A stretch of DNA of 64,000 nt. Origin: Nemertoderma westbladi (taxonomy: Eukaryota > Xenacoelomorpha > Nemertodermatida > Nemertodermatidae). Positions 10,408 to 20,392 of this stretch are shown in pieces. The notes beneath the pieces were generated by a model that was given only the letters and a program-made list of their open reading frames with translations, made no database searches and was not told the origin of the DNA. The position numbers and the translations under genes were made by a program. Location of the stretch: contig JAUCBJ010005137.1 in the NCBI GenBank assembly GCA_032718475.1, forward strand, positions 1-64,000, given 5' to 3'. How positions within the stretch are numbered: position 1 is the stretch's first letter; each line of letters opens with the position of its first letter.

Positions 10408-10701
10408 GGTTCAACCCCCGGTGACGCGCTCCCATTTTTTCCACTTCTGAACAAACCCATAATATTACACCTTTAATTACAGTTGCAACAGCTCATCTCC
10501 AATTTATTTAATTAATATCACCTGGCAGCAATACCGAGCTGAATATTTATTTATTTGTACTTCCCTCCTGTTTCACTCTAGCGTACTTGAGGCCGTTAGG
10601 TCCGCTATTAGAGATAGAATATATGCAACTTAAGACTGCCCATTCAATAGAAGTGGATTAGGTGGGACTGTGAGTGTCAGGGGCTAGTGGCTGAGCTGGT
10701 T

Positions 10702-10747
10702 AGCGCTACTGATGAGGCCTGTTAGGCCGAAACGTACGTATAGCGCT
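10702..10747 (+). ncRNA. Hammerhead ribozyme, unit 5
   Basis: Identical core, stems and cleavage triplet. The surrounding unit carries substitutions (for example near 10582) but the ribozyme does not. Confidence 0.92.
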
Positions 10748-11041
10748 GGTTCAACCCCCGGTGACGCGCTCCCATTTTTTCCACTTCTGAACAAACCCAT
10801 AATATTACACCTTTAATTACAGTTGCAACAGCTCATCTCCAATTTATTTAATTAATATCACCTGGTAGCAATACCGAGCTGAATATTTATTTATTTGTAC
10901 TTCCCTCCTGTTTCACTCTAGCATACTTGAGGCCGTTAGGTCCGCTATTAGAGATAGAATATATGCAACTTAAGACTGCCCGTTCAATAGAAGTGAATTA
11001 GGTGGGACTGTGAGTGTCAGGGGCTAGTGGCTGAGCTGGTT

Positions 11042-11087
11042 AGCGCTACTGATGAGGCCTGTTAGGCCGAAACGTACGTATAGCGCT
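11042..11087 (+). ncRNA. Hammerhead ribozyme, unit 6
   Basis: Identical core, stems and cleavage triplet. In this last unit the B box reads GGTTCAACTCC, still a match to the Pol III pattern. Confidence 0.92.
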
Positions 11088-11140
11088 GGTTCAACTCCCG
11101 GTGACGCGCTCCCATTTTTTCCACTTCTGAACAAACCCAT

Positions 11141-13577
11141 AATATTACACCTAAATATTTTACATATTCGTTTGTCACTTAATTGTCCGTTTTAAATCCC
11201 TAATTAATTATTTTGCTTATATTAGTTGATCACGAATTTGTCTATTTTGATACTTTTCGACACGCAATAAAATTACAAACTGCATTGTCAATTTGTAGTA
11301 ATTAATTTAAGTATTTGTAATTGTATCACTGAACTTATGGTAGGTGTTGGTCCCAAGTCATAATACTATTAACTTGTGTTTCAAATTATCATTTTATAAA
11401 TTTTTACATCTGTTTAGCCTGGTTGCCATGGTATCAGGATTTTTTAATTTACCTCAATCTGCTCGGCTATGGCCCTTATAGTTGAGTTGGGAAACTCCAA
11501 GTTTATATCTATTGCGGTTTTTCTACAAATAGAGTTATGAAAATATACTTGAATGATAGATTTTATTAATTTACAGTTACCAAGGTAACTATATATTTCT
11601 GGAATGATTTGAGTTTCACTAAAAGTTCCAACTAGTGGTCCAGATAACACATTCCCAGTTTGGTATAATTTTATCGCGAAGTCTATATCCAAATGAGTAA
11701 TTTTTGTATAAAAACATCTGTTTTCAGCGGTTATCATGGTAACTGCAAAATAGAACAGTCAAATGCGGTCGCAGAATAAGTTATATAGTGGGGGTAGGGC
11801 TTGGTCCCAAGTCATAACACCTTAACCTTAGGCTTCAAATTAACATTTTATAAATTTTAACATCTGTTTAGCCCGGTTGCCAAGGTAACTGGATTTTCTA
11901 TTTAACCTCAATCGGGTCTGCTATGGACCTTATAGTTGAGTTGAGAAACCCCAAGTTTATATCTATTATAGTTTTCCTACAAATAGAGTTATAAATATTG
12001 ACTTGAAATACATAGACTTTTTTTCTAAGTCCGTTGCCATGGAAACCAGATTTTTCCTGGATATGAGACCCATCCCACACGATGCGCCTCGACGAGTAGT
12101 ATATACATGCAAAATTTCAGGGTACTTTTAAAGGCTAATTTTTTCCGGAATCAAAAAACCCCAAATCTGCCTCATACAAGTAAAATAGCCCACTATGAAT
12201 AGACCATCTCAGCTAAGGAAAATCTTTCTTAGCGAAAGTAGTTGATTTTCCTTAGCTTCGTGGACATAGACTTTTTTCTAAGTCCGTTGCCATGGAAACC
12301 AGATTTTTCCTGGATATGAGACCCAGTCCAAAAGATGCGCCTCGACGAGTAGTATATACATGCAAAATTTCAGAGTACTTTTAAAGGCTAGTTTTTTCAC
12401 CTATAAAAAAAACTAATCTGCCCCATACAAGTAAAATAGCCCACTATGAATAGACCATCAAATCTTCAAATCAAATCTCAAATCAAATCTCAAATCAAAT
12501 CCAGAAAATCTTTCTTAGCGAAAGTAGTTGATTTTCCTTAGCTTCGTGGATGGCGTAATGCCAACCACAGTACAGTAGTTCAGACTGACAGAGAGACCGA
12601 CAGACAGACTTACTAGATTTATGTAAACGTGTAAACTGACATCAGAAATGAAATCAGCAACCCTTAAAACCCCCATAGCGAGAATGTTGGTTAGTTAGTA
12701 CCGGAAAGGCATTTCCTAAAGGAAATGCAACCACGAAGCTAAGGAAAATTAAACAAACGGCCACAATTTGGTTCGTTGCTTAGCCTAGTTTAGTAGCATT
12801 TGCCAAAATTAACTTCTATTCCCATGGAAACTAGAATTCTCTGGAACTGTTTGTTTTTAACCTTTGATAAAAGATTTAGTCCAGATTGTGGTTCAGATAA
12901 CACTTTCCGAGTTTCAGAAAATATTGTAGTTTATGTCCAAATTACCGATTTTCTATCATAATGAATCTGTTTGCAGTGGTTGTCATGGAAACTGAAAAAT
13001 AGAACAATGTAATTCGGATGCAGAATAAGTCATATAGTGGGGGTAGGTGTTGGTCCCAAGTCATAATACTATTAAATTGTGCTTCAAATTATCAATTTAT
13101 TAATTTTAACATCTGTTTAGTCTTGTTGCTATGGTAACTGGATTTTCTAATTAACCTCGAACGGCTTGCATATGGACCTTATAGATGAGTTGCAAAACCC
13201 CAAGTTTATATATATTACAGTTTTGCTCCAAATAGAGTTATGAATATAGACTTGAATGATATAGATTTTAATAAACTACAGTCACCATGGTAACTAGATA
13301 TTTCTGGAATGTTTTGAGTTTCACTAAAAGTTCCAACTAGTTGTCCAGATAACACATACCTAGTTTTGTAAAATTTTATCGTGAAGTCTATGTCCAAATG
13401 AATAATTTTTGTATAAAAACATCTGTTTTCAGCGGTTGTCATGGTAACTGCAAAATAGAACAATCAAATTCGGACGCAGAATAAGTTATATAGTGGGGGT
13501 AGGGATTGGTCCCAAGTCATCACACCTTAACCTTAGGCTTCAAATTAAACATTTTAAAAAGTTTAACATCTGTTTAG
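11141..13577. repeat. Composite AT-rich repeat with X-box-like palindromes
   Basis: Blocks beginning near 11330, 11787, 13034 and 13489 share the phrase TTGGTCCCAAGTCAT and long flanking similarity, with a period near 456 bases. A ~200-base block is also repeated at about 12008 and 12267. At least nine sites resemble GTTGCCATGGTAAC, the RFX X-box palindrome. Two hairpins with stems CTAAGGAAAATC/GATTTTCCTTAG lie near 12215-12260 and 12504-12545. No credible coding region was seen; the short frames here are fragments of the repeat. Confidence 0.75.
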
Positions 13578-14051
13578 TGACGGGATCCACGGAGGATCCC
13601 GGTTTATCCGGTTTTCAATCTACGCGTCCCCGCCGTGTGTGAAAGGTAAAAGAGTTTATTGATCGTCGTATATAGTTCGGGTATAATAGTATAGGATGAA
13701 ATATAAATGATACAGAATATAGGATATAGTGTTAATAGTAAACGGAAGGCGGGTGACGGTAATTAAAGTCCCGGTACTTCCTTAGCTAAACTAACCTAAC
13801 TATGCACTGACTAAATGACACACTGACTAAATGATTTGCTGTACTGATAATATATATTGCACGGTTGGCCGTGTTACATTACTCAACCGATGCCTTCCCC
13901 CCATTGGCTAATAACCCTGTTGTCGCCCTTTGCCTCCCCTGGAGGGTTTCCCTTCGCCCCTGTTGCTCTCTCTCTCTCTCAGGGGTGTAACCCCTGACCC
14001 TCATTGTGTGTGTGTGTGTGCTTTCTCCTTCCCACTTTGTTGGGGTGACAC
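13578..14051 (-). repeat. Diverged BEL-2-type LTR fragment
   Basis: It starts TGACGGGATCC and then follows the BEL-2 LTR through ATATATATTGCACGG, CCCCCCATTGGCTAAT and TTGGGGTGACAC, with many substitutions and indels. It stops abruptly where LINE copy 1 begins. A (TG)n run lies near 14004-14019. Orientation is taken from the BEL-2 element. Confidence 0.75.
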
Positions 14052-16038
14052 GGTCAGGTCAGGTATTCTAGGTCATTGATCAAGAAAACTTGCCACCTCC
14101 ATGCAGCATAAAGGAGGTGCCACCTGTAGCTGCATAGACCCTCTTACTAGGGCAAATCTGGTCCTGTAACTAGGACCCCCTTCGTTCTGGGATAAGGACG
14201 CCCTTGGTCCTGGATTAAGGACCCATATACTTGGCTGCAGGGGTATATGGCCTGACCAGGCAGATGGTGATCTACCAATGGCTGGTTAGGAGTAGAGTGT
14301 TCTCATGTCCACTCTGAGGGCACTTCACTGCGACCTGCACCTGGCAGCAAGGGTACAGGGCATGACCCAGCAGATGAGCTGCAACAGCCAATGGTGGGTC
14401 ATGTACGCCAGAGTAGATATGGGTGATGGGCCTCATATCTGACTCCATTGCGACACCCACCCTGTGGAATGGCAAACCAGGGTGTGGTATTTGCCCCGAG
14501 AGCTGACTCGGCAAAAAAGCACCCCCCAACCCCCACTATGGATTACATTAGCAATGCGGAGGTCCGGCCACTAGAGGCCAGTGGAATTACCGGACACAAT
14601 CGGCCTCACAGGCGTCAGTTAACTCCTGACCGGCTGCCTGTCTCACCCCCTACTGGAGAGAGAGCAGCCAACAATTCTTTGAGTCCCTTTCCTGATGACC
14701 TTTCTGGCCCAAACCCTGGGTCACCAGGGAGGCCAGATTGTGATGGGGAGAGGGATTCTGGAGTTGGAGGCTACTCTCATGTTCCACCCCGACCAACAAA
14801 GCCATTGGTGAATCTGAGGCAAGTCACTAGACTAGCCTCAGTAAACACCCTAACACTCGGGTCCCCAATGCGACAAGGTGAGCTGACTGCCTTGGCAGAT
14901 AAGCTTTCTCTTAGCGCAGTGGGTGTTCAAGAGCACCGAATGCAGACTGGACAGACTGATGAGGTTCTGATTAAGGACATGGGGGGCGGTTGGCGACTCG
15001 CCCTCGCGTCAGCAGATGATAGTGGCAATGGTGGAATTGGTCTATTGATGAATCCAACTGCACATGCAGCATTGGACAAAATAGACCAAATCTCTAACCG
15101 CATCATCCGTTGCCACTTCTCATGTTCTGGAAGACTGGCTAAGAAGTTTCCTAAGGTGGTTCTGATTGTGTGCTACTCTCCAACTAGTGTTGCCCCTGTA
15201 GAGGAGGTGGAAAATTTCTACCACAATCTACAAGCAGCAACTGATGGAGTGGATCAGCATGCATTCTTAACATTCCTGGGAGACTTTAATGCAAGTCTGC
15301 ATCAATCACCTACATCGCCCTGGGTCTATAGCAATAGTGTTAACCGAAATTCTGTCCATCTTCAGGATTTTATCTCTGGAAATGGATTGTTTTCGGCTGG
15401 AACCCAGTTCAAGAAGCGAACTGGAAAGCTATGGACTCATAGTGGACCCAGTGGTCACAAGTCCCAGATAGACCATATTCTGTTTCGTAGGAAATACAGG
15501 AGCTCTATACAAGACTGTAATGCATTTACACTTCGACCCTTCTCCAGTGATCACCGCCTTATTGTGGCCAAGGTAAGACTTAGTCTGCGTGCTAGCAGAA
15601 CAACGAAATCTGCCTTGCCACGGCATGACTGGTCCTCTCTGTTGCAACAGCCAAGTGTGAGATCCAGCTTCACACTACAGCTGAGCAACAGGTATGAGGC
15701 TCTTGCCTCTGAGGCGGCAGATCACTGTGAGGGCTATACTGCCTTTACAGAAGCAGTTAAGTTAGCAGCTGCAGAAACAGTTCCTGTATACCCTCGAAAC
15801 AGGAAAAGGGCCCCCTGGACTGACAACAAAATTCAGAAGTGCCGAAATGACCTTCATAAGGCGCAGAAAGAGTCCCGACTCAAACAGACTACAGCGGCCA
15901 AGAATGCAGTTAAAGCTGCATCTAGGTCCCTGAACAGGCAGTACTCTGTTAATCTACAGGAGCTAATAAACCAACAGGTTGATGCCATCAATGATGCTGA
16001 CGACAGCAGGCAATCATCCCAGGCATGGAAATCGATCA
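14052..16038 (+). mobile_element. RTE-like LINE copy 1, 5' part
   Basis: From GGTCAGGTCAGG onward this is nearly identical to LINE copy 2 (23311 on). It stops inside the frame where BEL-2 inserted, after the duplicated GATCA (16034-16038). The element resumes at 28324. No clear target duplication flanks the whole LINE copy. Confidence 0.93.
14469..16038 (+). CDS. LINE copy 1 ORF, endonuclease part (split by BEL-2)
   Basis: The ATG at 14469 matches the start of copy 2. This part encodes the APE-type endonuclease that nicks target DNA, with motifs VGVQEHR, VCYSP, GDFNA and SSDHRLI, followed by a basic linker. The reading frame continues at 28329: the two pieces, counting one GATCA, total 3297 bases, exactly the length of the intact frame in copy 2. 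The LINE frame was therefore apparently full length when BEL-2 landed in it. The short extension to 16043 is read from the LTR. Confidence 0.92.
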
Positions 16039-16581
16039 TGTGACGGGATCAATGGATCCCGACCGGTTGTAGTTAGTACGCGTCACAGCGGGCCGATGGG
16101 TGGATATGATATAATATATATATAAGGTCTGAGTTCGGTGTTCAACTGAAGTATAATATTGTAATATAGATGATAGCAATAATTGGTAGATACAGGTACC
16201 GGTAGGATAATGCATACAGCACCGCAACGACGGTCAAACTATGTGGCCGGTCCGCGGTAAACTAATCACTGAGTAAACTGAATAACTGATTGCATCGACC
16301 GGTAATATATATTGCACGGTTTGGCCTTGTTACAGTACCTAGTCGATGCTGTCCCCCCATTGGCTAATATCCCTGTTGGCACCCTTTGGAGTGTTTCCCT
16401 TCACTCCTTGTGTTCTCTCTCGGTTAGGGGTTTGGCCCCTGACCCCTATTGTGTGTTTCTCCTTCCCTTCCCACTTTATTGGGGTGACACGAGGTTGATA
16501 TTGGTAATCAACCTCGTGCTCCCAATATTGCTTTATGGCTCACTTTATGGGGTTTGGTGAGGCGGAATTGATTCGCTAACA
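16039..16581 (-). repeat. BEL-2 3' LTR
   Basis: This LTR is 543 bases; on the minus strand it begins TGTTAGCG and ends CCGTCACA. I see about two differences from the partner LTR at 27780-28323 (one AT indel near 16121 and one base near 16212), so the insertion is recent. Confidence 0.95.
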
Positions 16582-17908
16582 CTCCCCCCCATGCTATCTT
16601 CCCGGTGAGAAGATAGCATCAACCACTAAGTGCGCTTCAATTCCGCTGGAACTCGATCTATTATCGGGTGTGGGGTGGAGTTATTTTCTTGGAGTCGGCT
16701 TTCCAGGCCGCTCCCTATGGGTATGATCTCACTACCCTCTGGCGTCTCGTGTCGGGCCGATCGTGCGCTTCTCTCACACAATTTTTGTTTCCCCAACACT
16801 CTCACCACTCTAACTCCGCTCTCTGACTCAACTCGCTCTTACCCTCTCCCCACACCTGAATCGCACTCTTCTCTCTCGCCAACAGCTCCTTTCACTATCT
16901 CCTCTCTACTCCCTGCCACTCTTTAAGGCCCTGACCTCTAATGCTACCCCTGTGCTATCATACTATCTACCTTATCTACTCACTCTGCTAACTATCTAAC
17001 TCTCTCTACTAACTCTAACTATCTCTCTAAGCCTACTAACTCTTAACTCTAACTCTTCTACTACGTGGCGCTTAGGGTGCCCACAACCCTCTGCTACTAC
17101 CTCCATCTACGTGGCGCTTGCGGTGCCCACAACCACTCTACTACTAACTCTAACTAAAACCCTCTATCTACGTGGCGCTTGTGGTGCCCACAACCACTCT
17201 ACTATCTACCCTCTACTACTCTACTACCTGGCACCCTATGTGCCCTCTCTACTACTCTACTCTCTGGCACCCTATGTGCCCTCTCTACTACCTCTAACAC
17301 TCTAACTCTACTACCTGGCACCCTATGTGCCCTCTCTACTACTCTACTCTCTGGCACCCTATGTGCCCGTCTCTACTACTCTACTCTATCTACATCTCCA
17401 CCTCAACTAATACCTCTATCTACGTGGCGCTTGCGGTGCCCACAACCACTCTCTGCTACTACTTTCTACGTGGCGCTTCCGGTGCCCACAACCACTCTCT
17501 CCTACTACTTTCTACGTGGCGCTTCTGGTGCCCACAACCACTCTATCCTACTACTTTCTACGTGGCGCTTCCGGTGCCCACAACCACTCTCTCCTACTAC
17601 TTTCTACGTGGCGCTTCCGGTGCCCACAACCACTCTCTTGCTACTTTCTACGTGGCGCTTCCGGTGCCCACAACCTCTCTACCAGCTACTTTCTACGTGG
17701 CGCTTCCGGTGCCCACGACCCCCCTACTACTACTCGTGGCATGACAATATGCCACACTCCCTTACCCCGCCGCCTTCTAACTTCTCTACTTACTATTATT
17801 TTAATTATTTAATTATTTATTAATATTTATTTAAATTAAATAATTAATTTTTGTGGGAAGGGCGTCTCGCCCTCATTCCCACCCCCCTCAGTCCAAAACC
17901 TTGGACGA
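16582..17908 (-). repeat. BEL-2 3' untranslated region with minisatellites
   Basis: It lies between the end of the coding region and the 3' LTR. A C/T-rich tract is followed at about 17060-17735 by repeats built on CTACGTGGCGCTTCCGGTGC, with spacing near 43-60 bases, and by a related run of GGCACCCTATGTGCCCTCT at 17225-17370. The long forward frames seen here are by-products of these repeats. An AT-rich stretch (17780-17860) follows. Confidence 0.8.
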
Positions 17909-20392
17909 CTAAACTCTAAGGTGCCCCTTCTTCCAGTTGGCACACTCCCACTGCCCTCCTATATGTCCTCTTACTCTTTGCCACACCCTCTTCGCCAATT
18001 CCACCTGACCAGGGATTGGCTCTCCCCCTTTCACCACCCCAAGGTTGGGTCTCTCCATCGTCTTCTTAACTAGCTCGTCTCCTGGCATCAAAATGCCACC
18101 TCTCTCCTTGTTGTCTCCCGCCGGCAGAATGAATAGAAAGTGAAAGAACAGGCAGAACAGTAGGTACAATAGTAGTCCTATCCCTTTCCGTCCTGCCTTC
18201 CTTCTCGACTTCCCCCTTGTCGGTATGCCTCCAAACCGGACCTGCGTCTCTTCCGGACACTCCTCTGGACACTCCCCCGGAGTGTTGTCCTCCGGACACC
18301 TCGCCGTCCGCTCCGCTCCATCTCCATACCGATGCTTGCTGGGAAACCTACTCTCCTCTGCCCACTTTCTTACTGTCACCTCCCTATCTGGCTCTACTAT
18401 CTCTCGTTTCTCCTCTTCTTCCTCTGCGCCTTCGGTGCCTGGTATCATGCACCCTGATGTCTCTGTCACACTGCATGGGATCTTAGTTTTAACTGGGCCG
18501 CTAAGCATCCACCCGAACGGCGTGAGGATCGCCGTCGGATCCCGCTGCCTGTCTTCGCCGAAGACCGTCTTCGTTCTCTCGTGGGCCGTCGGGCAGTCCA
18601 TCCCTACTATAATGGACACCTTCCTAACGTCCACCTTTGGTATTGAGAAATCGATACCGTCCAGGAATCTATATTGTTCGACCTCAATGTTGGTTGGTCG
18701 CCTGGCGTTGATGTTTATCGATTCTATGACGTGGATGGGGTCGATCGTCGCCCCATAGTCGTATCCCGGTGCAATCGCTGCTATCCTGCACCGCCCCGCC
18801 CTCGTCTCCAGGACCTCATCTTTACTCGAGACGGTAGTCACCGCCATTCTATTCGGCCTCGTCTTTAGCCCTATCTCTTCGGCCACCCAGTTCTCCACCA
18901 GCGTGAAGGCTGCTCCGCTGTCGACCAGCATTAATGTCGTTACTGATCGACCGCCCTCTCCTGATATCTTCACTGGTACTACCCCGAGTAGTACTTTTCT
19001 CTTCTTCTCCTCTTCTGTAGTGCTTCTAGCTGCTGTTTGGCCTCCAGTCTCCTCCTCTCTTGCTGCTGTTTCTCTACACTCTCCGGGTCTGTGTCCTTCT
19101 ACCACACATCGATGACATAGTCCGTTTGCGTCTGTGTAGGCTACACGATCTTGTTTGGGCAACGCTTGCCAGTGCTTACAACTCCTGGTCTTATGGGTTC
19201 CGTCCCGGTGTAATTGACATTCGAATCCTGGATTATAGCGTTCCCTGTATAGTCCCTCACGTATCGCGCGTAGGTTTATATGTACCGATTTAGTGTTTTG
19301 GTTGTCTGTACTCGGCCTACTGGGTATATTGGGATTGTGTTTATTTATGGTGTTATTTTCTTTCTGTCCCTGCCACGGTGTGGCCCTACTACCAGCTAAC
19401 TGTGGACTAGCAGTCCCCTGTGTGGCCGCATGTGGTAGTGACTGTCCCACTCTCGAGAATGGATCTGCAGGATCGTGTTCGGGTTTATGGCTTGTCCCCA
19501 AACTATCCTCGCTATAGACTGGGTCTGTTATTAATTCGGCTTCATAGTTGAGGAAGCTCGACATCTCTTCTAGGCCCGGTTCCGCACCCTTCTTTTCCCG
19601 TGTGGAGAAAGCGATTTTCCTCCACTTCCTTCGTAACCAGACCGGCAGTGCCTGCGCTATCGTGGTGATGTTGTTAGACGCGTTGAGTTCGTATGGTGCG
19701 TCTAGCGTCTTTAACACGATTAACGCCTTCTCGACCTTGTTTGCAAAGGTCCTTATGCTAACGGGATTATCCTGTAGGCCATCCGATGTTATGCCTCTCA
19801 GGGTTTGCCGGATGATCTTGGCCGGGTGCCCGTATTCCCTATCTAGCGCCCGCCATGCTGTCGTGAAGCCGCCCTCGATGCCCTGGTATTGCCTCACGAT
19901 GTCGTATGCTGGGCCTCCTGTATATACTTGCAGATATTTTAGGCACTCCGCCTGCGTCAAGTTCTTACTTAATATCTCGTTGCTGTACATGCGCCGAAAC
20001 TGCAGGTATTCTTCCGGCCTACTTCCGTCGAATTTAAATGGCTCGACTGGTGGTAACTCGATCCTGGTCTTTAATGCATCGATTAATGTGGCCATTCCCA
20101 TCGCTTGCGCTTCCAATGGGTTCGATGGATGTTGTACAGACTCTCCTATTGGGTGCGGTCCGTTCGTCCTATCTGTTGTTGATTTTATTTGTTGCGTCGG
20201 ATATATCATTGGGGGTAACGGCCCCCTCCATATTTCCGTGTCGCACGATCTGTTCTCGTCCAAGGGGTTCGATGTTCTTGCTCCTATTGGGGTATATTGT
20301 TGATATTGTGATGGGGGAATGTCACCCTGTCCCCCCCCCCCACCGGTATGTTTGGTACTGGGGTTGATGTTAATATATTGGGGCCCATACAT
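17909..20392 (-). CDS. gag-pro: BEL-2 gag-protease polyprotein (no reverse transcriptase)
   Basis: This 827-residue frame begins at an in-frame ATG, but the true protein almost certainly starts upstream at 27692; the frame changes at a run of ten G on the coding strand near 20331-20341. Domains: Pao gag core of DUF1759 type (about residues 114-280, from FKFDGSRPEEYLQFRR), Cys/His knuckles (about 397-435, including CHRCVVEGHRPGEC), and a DUF1758-type aspartic protease with active site VDSGAAFT (about 490) and the family motif LTPFGWMLSGP. A hydrophobic stretch near residues 735-760 could span a membrane. The frame then ends without any RT or integrase motif. Likely role: particle formation and maturation, with replication enzymes supplied in trans. 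Confidence 0.9.
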   Translation of the reverse strand: MYGPQYININPSTKHTGGGGGQGDIPPSQYQQYTPIGARTSNPLDENRSCDTEIWRGPLPPMIYPTQQIKSTTDRTNGPHPIGESVQHPSNPLEAQAMGMATLIDALKTRIELPPVEPFKFDGSRPEEYLQFRRMYSNEILSKNLTQAECLKYLQVYTGGPAYDIVRQYQGIEGGFTTAWRALDREYGHPAKIIRQTLRGITSDGLQDNPVSIRTFANKVEKALIVLKTLDAPYELNASNNITTIAQALPVWLRRKWRKIAFSTREKKGAEPGLEEMSSFLNYEAELITDPVYSEDSLGTSHKPEHDPADPFSRVGQSLPHAATQGTASPQLAGSRATPWQGQKENNTINKHNPNIPSRPSTDNQNTKSVHINLRAIREGLYRERYNPGFECQLHRDGTHKTRSCKHWQALPKQDRVAYTDANGLCHRCVVEGHRPGECRETAAREEETGGQTAARSTTEEEKKRKVLLGVVPVKISGEGGRSVTTLMLVDSGAAFTLVENWVAEEIGLKTRPNRMAVTTVSSKDEVLETRAGRCRIAAIAPGYDYGATIDPIHVIESININARRPTNIEVEQYRFLDGIDFSIPKVDVRKVSIIVGMDCPTAHERTKTVFGEDRQRDPTAILTPFGWMLSGPVKTKIPCSVTETSGCMIPGTEGAEEEEEKREIVEPDREVTVRKWAEESRFPSKHRYGDGAERTARCPEDNTPGECPEECPEETQVRFGGIPTRGKSRRKAGRKGIGLLLYLLFCLFFHFLFILPAGDNKERGGILMPGDELVKKTMERPNLGVVKGGEPIPGQVELAKRVWQRVRGHIGGQWECANWKKGHLRV

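Larger units (their letters stand above)
9441..11140 (+). repeat. Tandem array of five 340-bp hammerhead/tRNA-like units
   Basis: Units start at 9441, 9781, 10121, 10461 and 10801, each exactly 340 bases and differing at only a few positions. Each carries TGGCTGAGCTGG, which fits the Pol III A-box pattern TRGYNNARNNG, then about 47 bases later GGTTCAACCCC, which fits the B-box pattern. A complete hammerhead fills the space between them. This resembles ribozyme-bearing retroelements and satellites known from animals (retrozymes, the schistosome Sm-alpha SINE-like repeat, newt satellite 2). Whether it is transcribed or spread as RNA is inference. Confidence 0.93.

Noticed and set aside
14955-14990. 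Possible hammerhead core (CTGATGAGG) in the LINE
   Set aside because: No GAAA partner strand or pairing stems follow; it is coding sequence for QTDEVL.
17111-17823. Open frames with repeats of RCPQPL or VPTTTL
   Set aside because: By-product of the GC-rich minisatellite in the BEL-2 3' region, and on the strand opposite the element's genes.
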